A stretch of 64,000 bases of DNA from NCBI GenBank assembly GCA_965221035.1, contig OZ244860.1, positions 1,922,001-1,986,000 on the forward strand, in the 5' to 3' direction. The translations under genes and the position numbers were made by a program. Position 1 is the stretch's first letter, and the number at the start of each line of letters is the position of its first letter. The notes beneath the pieces are model-generated. The model was not told where the DNA came from. It ran no database searches and saw nothing but the letters and a program-made list of their open reading frames with translations. Below are positions 29,401 to 41,400 of this stretch, in pieces. Source of the DNA: UBA6522 sp965221035 (lineage in GTDB: Bacteria > Pseudomonadota > Gammaproteobacteria > Steroidobacterales > Rariloculaceae).

Positions 29401-32400
29401 TGGCGGGCGGCTCCACCGCCTCCGATATGGTGATGTCGAACGTCAGGCTGGCCGTGTCGCCGTCCGCGTCGGTGACGGTGTAGGTGTACTGCGTCGCATC
29501 CTGGACCGCGCTCGGGGTGCCGGTGAGGGTGCGGTTGGTGGCGTCGAAGTTCAGGCCGGCCGGGGCGTTCGGGCTCAGGCTGTAGGTCAGCGTGCCGTTG
29601 CCGCCGGTGGCTTCCGGCAGGGTCAGCGTGGCGATGGCCGTGTTGCGGGTGTAGCTCTGGTCGGCAATGGTCTCGGTGCCGAAGCTGGGATCAGTGTCGA
29701 CCCGCGGCGTCGCGGTGACGGTGTCGGAGGCGTCGCTGTTGCCGCCGTTGTTCACCGCCCGGATCTGGAAGGCGTATTGCTGGCCGTTGGTTAGACCGGT
29801 GACCGTGTGACTGGTGGTGCCGGCGCCGCTGCCAGTGATGTCGGTCCAGGCGGTGCTGCCGGGCACGGTTGCGCCCTGGGCCTGGCGGAACTGGTATTTG
29901 GTGATGCTGGAATCGTTCGGGTTGTTCCAGCTCAGGGTGACTTCGGTGTCGCCGGGCGCGGCGGCCAGGTTGGCGGGCGCGGCGGGTACCGGCGGCGGTG
30001 TTGCCGTGTAAACGATCTTCTGATTGCCAAACGCAAGTTCGATGTGGAAATCGTTGTCGCCCAAGGTATCGAGCACGGTGCCGGAGTACGTTACCGTCTT
30101 GCCCGTCGGGTTATAGATGTCCCCGTTGAGGCTGGCCTTGTCCACGACCATGTACTTGCGGTAGGTGTTGAACAGGATGGTGAAATCGTTGCTGTAGTTG
30201 ACCAGGTTTAAGATTTCGTTGTAACCCGTGAAGGAACTCCTACCGGTCTTGATGAAGTCCGGCAGATCCTCGTAGCGCCTCGATGGGGCGCCGTTGGCGA
30301 GCGACGCCGGATGAAATGCCCAGAGTTCATCGGTATCGTCTATCTTGATGTAAATGACGTGTTGCGGCACGGTATCCCCGACATCTGTGAAGCCAGACAT
30401 ATCCAGGCTTCCGGAGGCGGCAATGGTGGTGGTGGTGCCGTCATCGGAGAAGGTGAAAGTTAGCGTGCGCGCTGGAGTCGGGGCCCGCGGCGTCGCATCC
30501 ACCGTCGCCGCGCCTTCGCCCGCATTGTTCTGCACCTGCACCTGGAACGTGTACGCCGTGCCGTTGGTCAGGCCCGTTGCCGTGTAGGAGGTCGCCGTTC
30601 TCGACAGCAACTGCGGCGTCCCCCATTCGGTTTCCGACGCCTCGCGGTAACGCACCACCACCTTGCCAATGAAACTCGTGTTCGTCGGCAGCGTCCAGTT
30701 GAGCGTGACCTGGGCGTTGCCGGCGGTGGCCGTCAGGTTGGTCGGCGCATCGGGCGCCGCCAGCTTCGGCTGGGCGTCCACGGCCACCGAGTCGCTGCTG
30801 CCGGCGCCGTTGCTGGCGCGGACTTCGAACTCGTAGGCCACGCCGTTGTCGAGGGCGGTCACGGTGGTGGTGGTGGCGTCCGCGGCCAGCCGGGTCCATT
30901 GGCCCCAGGCCGTGTCCGTCTTCTTCTTGTGGCGCACGTCGATGGTGTCCACAGTGCCCTTGTCCGGCAGATCCCAAGTCAGGGTCACCGTTGTGTCGCC
31001 GGCGCTGGCCTGCAGGTTGCTCGGGGCCGAGGGCTTCGCCAGCTGCGGCGTGCCCTCGACGCTGGCCGATGGGCCCGTGCCCGCGGTGTTCACCGCACGG
31101 ACCTCGAACAGGTAGTCGGTGCCGTTGGCCAGGCCCGTCACCCGGGAACGGTCCGCCGTGCCGTCCAGGGAGGTCCACTGGCTCCAGCCGGTGTCGGGGG
31201 CCGCCTTCACCTTGTGGCGCAGTTCGACGCTGTCGATTTGCCTGGTGTTGGTCGGCAGGGTCCACAGCACCACCACCTCGGTGTCGCCGGGTACCGCGCT
31301 CAGGTTGGTCGGCGCCCCAGGCGCCACCAGCGGGGGAACCGGAGTGGCCGAGACCGACGCCGCCGCGCCGGCGCCGGAGGCGTTCTCCGCCCGCACCTCG
31401 AAGTTGTACAGCTCGCCGTTGGTCAGGCCGGTCACGGTGTGGGTGGTGGCGTCCGCGGCCAGGTCAACCCAAGCCTCCCAGTCTTTCGCCGTGTCCGCCT
31501 TGTGGCGCGCCTGCACCTTGGTCAGCACGCCGGAGTTTGTCGGCAGGGTCCAGCTCAGGACGACCTGGGTGTCGCCGGGGGCCGCCGCCAGGCCGGTCGG
31601 CGCGGTCGGCACCGCCACCGGCGTCGAATCCACCTCCGCCACGGCGCCGCGGCCCGCGCCGTTCAGCGCGCGCACGATGAACGTGTACTCGCTGCCGTTG
31701 GTCAGGCCGGTGACTTCGTAACTGGTGGCGTCTTTCGCCAGGTCAACCCAGGGCTGGAAGTTCGCCGCGCTCTTCAGCTTGTATGCCACCTGCATCCTGT
31801 CGATTTCGCTGGTGTTGGTGGGCAGGTCCCAGGTCAGGCCGACCTTGCCGTCGCCCGGCGCCGCGGTCAGGTTGCCGGGGGCTTCGGGGATCGCCAGCTT
31901 CGGCGTCGCCGTCACCGCCGAGGCCGCGCCGGCGCCGTCGGCGTTCACCGCGCGGATTTCGAAGGCGTGCAGGGTGTCGTTGGTCAGGCCGGTCACCGTG
32001 TGACCAGTGGTGCCGGCGTTGCTGCCGGCAATGTCGGTCCAAGGCTCGCTGTCGGGCACGCTGGCGCCTTCAATATAGCGGACCTGGTACTTGGTGATGC
32101 TGTTGTCCCGCGCATGGGTCCACGTCAACGTCACTTGGGTGTCGCCGGCCGTCGCCGCCAGGTCGGCGGGCGCGGACGGCACCTTGCCCGGAGGCGCTTC
32201 GGGCGTCGCGTCCACCTTCGCCTCGGCGCCGCGGCCCGCGCCGTTCAGCGCGCGCACGATGAAGTTGTACTCGGTGCCGTTGGTCAGGCCGGTGACGTCG
32301 TAACTGGTGGCGTCCTTCGCCAGGTCGACCCAGGGCAGGTAGTTGGCCGCGCCCGACTCACGGTATGCCACCTGCATCTTGTCGATTTCGCTGGTGTTGG

Positions 32401-35400
32401 TGGGCAGGTCCCAGGTCAGGCCCACCGCGCCGTCGCCCACGGTGGCGGTCAGGTTGCCGGGGGCTTCGGGGATCGCCAGCTTCGGCGTCGCCGTCACCGC
32501 CGAGGCCGCGCCCGCGCCGTCGGCGTTCACCGCGCGGATTTCGAAGGCGTGCAGGGTGTCGTTGGTCAGGCCGGTCACTTCGTGGCCGGTGGTGCCGGCG
32601 CCGCTGCCGGCGATGTCGGTCCAGCTCTCGGTGCCGGGCACGGACGCGCCTTCGGCGTAGCGGAACTGGTACTTCGTGATGCTGTTGTCGCGCGACTGGG
32701 TCCACGCCAGCGAAACCTTGGTGTCGCCGGCCGTCGCCGCCAGATCGGCGGGGGCGGAAGGCACCTTGCCCGGCCCCGCCTCGGGCGTCGCGTCCACCTT
32801 CGCCTCGGCGCCGCGGCCCGCGCCGTTCAGCGCGCGCACGATGAAGTTGTACTCGGTGCCGTTGGTCAGCCCGGTGACGTCGTAGCTGGTCGCGTCCTTC
32901 GCCAGGTCAACCCAGGGCAGGTAGTTGGCCGCGCCCGACTCCCGGTAGGCGACCTGCATGTTGTCGATTTCGCTGGTGTTGGTGGGCAGGTCCCAGGTCA
33001 GGCCCACCGCGCCGTCGCCCACGGTGGCAGTCAGGTTGCCGGGGGCGTCCGGGACCGCCAGCTTCGGCGTTCCGGCCACGGCCACCGAGTCGCTGCTGCC
33101 GGCGGCGTTGGTGGCGCGGACTTCGAACTCGTAGGGCACGCCGTTGTCGAGACCGGTCACGGTGTGGGTGGTGGCGTCCGCCGCCAGCCGGGTCCATTGG
33201 CCCCAGCTCGTGTCCGCCCTCTTCTTGTGGCGCACGTCGATGCTGTCCACCGTGCCCTTGTCCGGCAGGTCCCAGGTCAGGGTCACCTGGGTGTCGCCGG
33301 AGCTGGCCTGCAGGTTGCTCGGGGCCGAAGGCTTCGCCAGCTGCGGCGTGCCCTCGACGCTGGCCGACGGGCCCGTGCCCGCGGTGTTGACCGCGCGGAC
33401 TTCGAACAGGTATTCGGTGCCGTTGACCAGGCCCGTCACCCGGGAACGCTCCGCAGTGCCCGCCAGGGAGGTCCATGCGCTCCAGCCGGTGTCGGGGGCC
33501 GTCTTCACCTTGTGGCGCAGCTCGACGCTGTCGATCTGGCTGGTGTTGGTCGGCAGCGTCCACAGCACCACCACCTCGGTGTCGCCGGGCACCGTGCTCA
33601 GGTTGGTGGGCGCGCCCGGCGCCACCAGCGGGGGCGCCCGCGGCGTCGCCGCGCCGGTGGCGGGGTCGCCGTTGCCGGCGCTGTTGGTGGCGCGCACCTG
33701 GAAGGTGTAGCCGGTGCCATTGGTCAGGCCGGTGACCTTGTGGCTGGTGGCGTCGGCGGACGGCAGGTCGGTCCACTTGTCGCGGTCGTCGTCAAACGGC
33801 AGGTCCACCGTCGCCTTCCAGCGCACCTGCACCGCGTCGATCTCGCTGGTGTTGGTGGGCAGCGTCCAGGCCAGGTCCACTTCGGCGTTGCCCGCCGTGG
33901 CGCTGAGCCCAGTCGGGGCGCCGGGGACCGCCAGCTCCGGCCTTCCGGCCGTCCGCGCCGCCGGGCCGGTGCCGGACGCGCTCTCCGCGCGCACTTCAAA
34001 GAAGTAGTCCTGGCCGTTCTTGAGGTTGGCCACGGTGTGGGTGGTGGCGTCCGCGGCCAGGTCGGTCCAGGGCTCCCAGGTGGTCTCGCCCCGGGCCTGG
34101 TGGCGCACCTGCACCTTGTCCAGCACGCTGGCGTTGGTGGGCAGGTCCCAGCTCAGGCCCACCGAGCGGTCGCCCGCGGTGGCCGTCAGGTTCTCCGGGG
34201 CGTCGGGAACCGCCACTTGCGGCGTCGCCTTGACCGCGATCGAGGGATCGCCCGGGACTTTGCCGGCCACGGCGCGGATCTGGAAGGTGTACTCGGTGCC
34301 GTTGACCAGGTTCTCCACGGTGTGGCGGGTGGTCGTGGCGTCGCTGCCCTCAATGGGCTCCCAGGGATCGGAGCCGTATTCGTAGAGTACTTCGTACCCG
34401 GTGATGGTGGGGTCGTTCGGATCGATCCAGACCAGGGTGACCCTGGTGTCGCCGGCTATGGCGATCAGGTTGCTGGGGCTGGCGGGCGGCTCGACCGCCT
34501 CGGCAATGGTGATGTTGAACGTGAGTGTCGCCGTGTCGCCGTCCGCGTCGGTGGCGGTGTAGGTGTACTGCGTCGCATCCTGGACCGCGCTCGGGGTGCC
34601 GGTGAGGGTGCGGTTGGTGGCGTCGAAGTTCAGGCCCGCCGGGGCGTTCGGGCTCAGGCTGTAGGTCAGCGTGCCGTTGCCGCCGGTGGCTTCCGGCAGG
34701 GTCAGCGTGGCGATGGCCGTGTTGCGGGTGTAGCTCTGGTCGGCAATGGTCTCGGTGCCGAAGCTGGGATCAGTGTCGACCCGCGGCGTCGCGGTGACGG
34801 TGTCGGAGGCGTCGCTGTTGCCGCCGTTGTTCACCGCCCGGATCTGGAAGGCGTATTGCTGGCCGTTGGTTAGACCGGTGACCGTGTGACTGGTGGTGCC
34901 GGCGCCGCTGCCAGTGATGTCGGTCCAGGCGGTGCTGCCGGGCACGGTTGCGCCCTGGGCCTGGCGGAACTGGTACTTGGTGATGCTGGAATCGTTCGGG
35001 TTGTTCCAGCTCAGCGTGACTTCGGTGTCGCCGGGCGCGGCGGCCAGGTTGGTGGGCGCGGCGGGTACCGGCGGCGGTGTTGCCGTGTAAACGATCTTCT
35101 GATTGCCAAACGCAAGCTCGATGTGGAAGTCGTTGTCGCCCAGGGTGTTGAGCAGGGTGCCCGAGAATGTTACCTGATCTCCGGTCGGGTTGTAGATGTC
35201 CCCCGTGAGATTGGCTTGGTCTATTTCCAGGTACTTGGAGTAGGTGCTGAACCGGATGTAGAAGTTGGAGTCGTAATCACTGACGCCCTGCAACTCCTCT
35301 GTGCCGTCGTAGGAACTTAGGCCGGTGGTTACGAAGTCCGGCAGCAAGTTGTAGCGATTGAACGCTGTCGCGCTAGACGGACGAATTTCATAGATTGCCG

Positions 35401-38400
35401 TATCGTTTATCCTGATTCTGCCGACTTCGACCTTTGTGCCTGTTCGCTCAAGATTGAAACTCGAAACATCCAAACTGCCAGAGGCGGCAACAGTGCTGGT
35501 GCTGCCGTCATCGGAGAAGGTGAAGGTCAACGTGCGCGCCGGAGTCGAGGGCGCCATCGGTGTGGCCGCGGCGGTGGCCGCGGGGCCGTCGCCGGCGGTG
35601 TTGGTGGCGCGCACTTCGAAAGTGTAGCCGGTGCCGTTGGTCAGGCCCGTCGCCGTGTAGGTGGTGGCTGTGCCGGCGAGGTCGGTCCAGGCATCGCTGG
35701 CGGTGAACGGCAGGTCGGCGGTGGCCTTCCAGCGCACTTGCACGGCGCCGATCACGCTGGCGTTGGTCGGCAGGGTCCAGCTCAATTCCACCTGGGCGTT
35801 GCCGCCGGTTGCCGTCAGGCTCGTCGGGGCTTCCGGCACCGCCAGCTTCGGCTGGGCGTCCACGGCCACCGGGTCGCTGCTGCCGGCGCCGTTGCTGGCG
35901 CGGACTTCGAACTCGTAGGTCACGCCGTTGTCGAGGCTGGTCACGGTGGTGGTGGTGGCGTCCTTGGCCAGCCGGGTCCATTGGCCCCAGGCCGTGTCCG
36001 TCTTCTTCTTGTGGCGCACGTCGATGGTGTCCACGGTGCCCTTGTCCGGCAGGTCCCAGGTCAGGGTCACCGTTGTGTCGCCAGAGCTGGCCTGCAGGTT
36101 ACTGGGGGCCGAAGGCTTCGACAGCTGCGGCGTGCCCTCGACACTGGCCGACGGGCCCGTGCCCGCGGTGTTGACCGCGCGGACCTCGAACAGGTAGTCG
36201 GTGCCGTTGGCCAAGCCCGTCACCCGGGAACGCTCCGCCGTGCCCGCCAGGGAGGTCCACTGGCTCCAGCCGGTGTCGGGGTCCGTCTTCACCTTGTGGC
36301 GCAGCTCGACGCTGTCGATCTGTCTGGTGTTGGTGGGCAGGGTCCACAGCACCACCACCTCGGTGTCGCCGGGCACCGCGCTCAGGTTGGTCGGCGCGCC
36401 CGGCGCCACCAGCGGGGGAACCGGAGTGGCCGAGACCGACGCCGCCGCGCCGGGGCCGGAGGCGTTCTCCGCCCGCACCTCGAAGTTGTAGAGCTCGCCG
36501 TTGGTCAGGCCGGTCACGGTGTGGGTGGTGGCGTCCGCCGCCAGGTCAACCCAGGCCTGCCAGTCTTTCGCCGTGTCCGCCTTGTGGCGCGCCTGCACCT
36601 TGGTCAGCGCGCCGGAGTTGGCCGGCAGGGTCCAGCTCAGGACGACCTGGGTGTCGCCGGGGGCCGCCGCCAGGCCGGTCGGCGCGGTCGGCACCGCCAC
36701 CGGCGTCGCGTCCACCTCCGCCACGGCGCCGCGGCCCGCGCCGTTCAGCGCGCGCACGATAAACGTGTACTCGCTGCCGTTGGTCAGGCCGGTGACCTCG
36801 TGGCTGGTCGCGTCCTTCGCCAGGTCGACCCAGGGCTGGAAGTTCGCCGCGCTCTTCAGCTTGTATGCCACCTGCATCCTGTCGATTTCGCTGGTGTTGG
36901 TGGGCAGGTCCCAGGTCAGGCCGACCTTGCCGTCGCCCGGCGCCGCGGTCAGGTTGCCGGGGGCTTCGGGGATCGCCAGCTTCGGCGTCGCCGTCACCGC
37001 CGAGGCCGCGCCCGCGCCGTCGGCGTTCACCGCGCGGATCTCGAAGGCGTGCAGGGTGTCGTTGGTCAGGCCGGTCACCGTGTGGCCGGTGGTGCCGGCG
37101 TTGCTGCCGGCGATGTCGGTCCAAGGCTCGCTGTCGGGCACGCTGGCGCCTTCAATGTAGCGGACCTGGTACTTGGTGATGCTGTTGTCCCGCCCATGGG
37201 TCCACGTCAACGTCACTTGGGTGTCGCCGGCCGTCGCCGCCAGGTCGGCCGGCGCGGACGGCACCTTGCCCGGCCCCGCCTCGGGCGTCGCGTCCACCCG
37301 CGCCTCGGCGCCGCGGCCCGCGCCGTTCAGCGCGCGCACGATGAAGTTGTACTCGGTGCCGTTGGTCAGTCCGGTGACGTCGTAACTGGTGGCGTCCTTC
37401 GCCAGGTCAACCCAGGGCAGGTAGTTGGCCGCGCCCGACTCCCGGTAGGCGACCTGCATGTTGTCGATTTCGCTGGTGTTGGTGGGCAGGTCCCAGGTCA
37501 GGCCGACCTTGCCGTCGCCGGGCGCCGCGGTCAGGTTGCCGGGGGCGTCCGGGACCGCCAGCTTCGGCTGGGCGTCCACGGCCACCGAGTCGCTGCTGCC
37601 GGCGAGGTTGCTGGCGCGGACTTCGAACTCGTAGGTCACGCCGTTGTCGAGGGCGGTCACGGTGGTGGTGGTGGCGTCCTTGGCCAGCCGGGTCCATTGG
37701 CCCCAGGCCGTGTCCGTCTTCTTCTTGTGGCGCACGTCGATGGTGTCGACCGTGCCCTTGTCCGGCAGATCCCAAGTCAGGGTCACTTGGGTGTCGCCGG
37801 CGCTGGCCTGCAGGTTGCTCGGGGCCGAAGGCTTCGCCAGCTGCGGCGTGCCCTCCACGCTGGCCGACGGACCCGTGCCCGCGGTGTTCACCGCGCGGAC
37901 TTCGAACAGGTAGTCGGTGCCGTTGACCAGGCCCGTCACCCGGGAACGCTCCGCCGTGCCCGCCAGGGAGGTCCATGCGCTCCAGCCGGTGTCGGGGGCC
38001 GTCTTCACCTTGTGGCGCAGCTCGACGCTGTCAATCTGGCTGGTGTTGGTGGGCAGCGTCCACAGCACCACCACCTCGGTGTCGCCGGGCACCGTGCTCA
38101 GGTTGGTCGGCGCGCCCGGCGCAACCAGTGGCGGCGCCCGCGGCGTCGCCGCGCCGGTGGCGGGGTCGCCGTTGCCGGCGCTGTTGGTGGCGCGCACCTG
38201 GAAGGTGTAGCCGGTGCCGTTGGTCAGGCCGGTGACCTTGTGGCTGGTGGCGTCGGCGGACGGAAGGTCGGTCCATTTGTCGCGGGCGTCGTCGAACGGC
38301 AGGTCCACCGTGGCCTTCCAGCGCACCTGCACGGTGTCGATCTCGCTGGTGTTGGTGGGCAGCGTCCAGGCCAAGTCCACTTCGGCGTTGCCCGCCGTGA

Positions 38401-41400
38401 CGCTGAGCCCGGTCGGGGCGCCGGGAACCGCCAGCTCCGGCCTTCCGGCCACCCGCGCCGCCGGGCCGGCGCCGGACGCGCTCTCCGCGCGCACTTCGAA
38501 GAGGTAGTCCTGACCGTTCTTCAGGTTGGTCACGGTGTGGGTGGTCGCGTCCGCGGCCAGGTCGGTCCAGGGCTCCCAGGTCGTCTCGCCCCGGGCCTGG
38601 TGGCGCACCTGCACCTTGTCCAGCACGCTGGCGTTGGTGGGCAGGTCCCAGCTCAGGCCCACCGAGCGGTCGCCCGCGGTGGCCGTCAGGTTGTCCGGGG
38701 CGTCCGGGACCGCCACTTGCGGCGTCGCCTTGACCGCGTCGGAGGCCTCGCCCAGCAGGCTGCCGGCCACGGCGCGGATCTGGAAGGTGTACTCGGTGCC
38801 GTTGGTCAGGCCGGTCACCGTGTGGGTGATGGTGTCGGCGCCGCTGCCCGGAATGTCATCCCACAGGTTGATCCCCACGGTTTCAGAATTGAAAATCTGG
38901 TACTTGGTGATGCTGTCGTCACCGGGGTTGGCCCAGATCAGGGTGACTTCCGCGTCACCGGCTATGGCGACCAGGCTCCTCGGCTTGGCGGGCGGCTCCA
39001 GTTCGTCGTAGATTGCGGTGACCGTGGTCGCGGCGGCGTTGTCGTTGCCGGCGGCGTCCTGGGCCACGCCCGCCGCCACGGCGACGCTGAACTCGCCCTC
39101 GGCCTTCGGCGTGATCTTCGCCGTGTAGACCGGCGCTGCCGGATCCGGCTGGGCGAAGTCCGAAGCGTCGGCGTTGGTCAATGTGATGTCGCCGGCCTCG
39201 AAGCCGGTGACGGACTCGCTGAAGGTGAAGGTGGCATCCACCGCTGCGTTGACCGTTCCGGAAACGCCCGTGATGGCCACCGTCGGCGCCGTGTTGTCCA
39301 ACTCGTACGTAATCTGATTGCCGCGGGGCGGGGTCCGGTTACGGAGCGTATTGCCAACGCAGTCCGTGACCTGCGCATGATTCAGCGTCAAGGTGGCCGT
39401 GCCGTTGTAGCCAGCCAACGCGCCGCCGGAAATGTTTACGACGTAGGGAGCGTAGACTCCGCAGGTATTCGGATCGTCGGCCCCCGGGGTCACGGTCAGC
39501 GTCGGCTCCTGCGTGATCGCCGGCACGAAGGTAACCGTATAGGCAGCCACACTGCCGGCCCCCGAATGGCGCATGCTTTCGTTGTATTGAACCGCCCACT
39601 GCACCGAATCCCGGTTGGTCGGCGACTTCGCGTCGGTGTTCCCAGTTTCGCTGTCGTAACGGTGAATTGAAGTTACGTGTGGAGGGGTCCTGTCCAGCAG
39701 GTAGGTGTCGTCGTTGGTCCCCGTCGGCGTGGTGTCGGTCAGCGCGTTGCCGGCGGTATCCTCGATGTCCTGGCCCTGCACGAACTCCAGGTTCACCGTG
39801 CCGGCCAGCACCACCAAATTGCCACCGGCCACGTTCACGTCCCAAGTGGTGCCGTCCGTGCCGACTGCCGTCGCCGTCTCCGTCCCGTCCGTACCCCCAA
39901 CATGGAAGTCATCGTCGGACACGTTCACCACCGCCTCGCTGAACGTCACCCGCCAGGTCAAGGACACCGCGTTGGTGGGCGAAGTTGGCGGATCATGTCG
40001 CACGATGCTCGCCACCCGCGGCGCTTGGGTGTCCGCAGTGACGGTGATGTTGAACGTGAGGCTGGCCGTGTCGCCGTCGGCGTCGGTGGCGGTGTACGTG
40101 TAGGCTGTCGCGCTCTGGGCCGTGGTCGGAGTGCCCGTGATGGTGCGGGCGGTGGCGTCGAAGGCCAGGCCCGCCGGGGCGGCCGGGGCCAAGCTGTAGG
40201 TCAGGGTGCCGTCGCCGCCGGTGGCCGCGGGCAGGTTCAAGGTGGCGATGGCGGCGTTCTGGGCGTAGGTCTGGTCGGCAATCGTGACGCCGGCGGCGAA
40301 GCTGGGCGCGGAGTCGGCCTCGGGCGTTGCGGTCACCGTGGCCGAGGTGGCGCCGTCGCCGGTGGCGTTCACGGCGCGGATTTGGAAGGCGTAGGCCTGG
40401 CCGTTGGTCAGGCCGGTGACGATGTGGCTGATGGTGGCGGCGCCGCTGCCGGTGATGTCGGTCCAGGCGGTGGTGTCGGGCACGGTGGTGCCCTGGGCCT
40501 GGCGGACCTGGTACTTGCTGATGCTGGTGTCGGAGGGGTTGTCCCAGTTCAGGGTCACCTGGCCGTCGCCCGGCGTTGCCCGGAGGTTGGATGGCTGGGC
40601 GGGGGCGATGGCGCCGGTTACGGTGACGGTGAAGGTTTCGGTTACATCGGCGGCAAGGGAGGAATCGCCGGTGACAGTGACCGTTGTCACGCCGGTTCCC
40701 ACCGCGGTCACACGCACGTTGAACGTTGCGAACGAGAATCCGCGAACGCCATTAACCCGATTGATAATCTCCGCCGTGGCCACGGACGGGTTGGCGCTGG
40801 TTGCCGTAAGAGCCAATCCAGAGAACGAGCTGGCGGTGGCTGCACTGGCGACTGCCGGCAACGGGGGATTGACGTACTGCCTGCCGCCATTGACAGAGAT
40901 CGTGACGTCATCGAACGAAGTCATATGTCCCGAGCCATTCGAATCAATGACGGTGATGTTGAACTTGTCCTCCGCCCAGGCGCCGCTCGGGTCCGTCGCC
41001 CTGAGCGTAATCTCCGCGGTGCCCACCGTTACCCCCAGGACTTCCAAGCTGGCCAACCCGTCGGGTACCACGTTTAACACATTCCTGATGCTGGCCACGG
41101 CGGGGTTGGCGCTGGTGGCCGAGTAGGTCAGCGCGTCGCCGTCGGCATCGGAGAATATCTCCTCGCCCGCTAGTTCCAAGCGCCGGGCAAAAAGTTCATG
41201 GCCAAAAGGAGTGTTCAACCACACGCCGCTATCCGGAATCGGCCTCACCACCACCGGTGCCCGGTTGCCCGCCGCCACGGTGATCTTGAAGCTCAGGCTG
41301 GCGGTGGTGCTGGCGGCGTCGGTGGCGGTGTAGGTAAAGGTGGTTTCCGCCAGGGAGGCGCTTGGCGTGCCGCTCAGGACGCGGGTGGCGGTGTCGAAGC

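Larger units (their letters stand above)
25985..39000 (-). repeat. Three FN3-rich mega-repeats (about 4.5-5.1 kb each)
   Basis: Blocks at about 25.99-30.47, 30.47-35.54 and 35.54-39.00 kb repeat the same ordered set of FN3 domains (openers VAVPDAPDNL, LAVPGAPTGL, LVAPGAPTNL, LAKPSAPSNL, LAIPEAPGNL, VAVPTAPTGL). The landmark tgccgtgtaa recurs at 30002 and 35081, 5079 bp apart. Another landmark (caacccagggctgg) is at 27241, 31744 and about 36826, i.e. 4503 and 5082 bp apart. The 576-bp difference is exactly two FN3 domains (192 aa) present only in the middle block. Two of the blocks are led by a copy of the TLTFSD module. Confidence 0.9.

Noticed and set aside
24896..29794. 1632-codon plus-strand open frame opposite the giant gene, with similar long frames at 17252-20830, 30899-34873 and 35738-39670
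   Set aside because: They are antisense shadows of a GC-rich repeat gene: rich in Arg/Gly/Ala/Val, repeating with the same period as the sense domains, with no recognisable domain.
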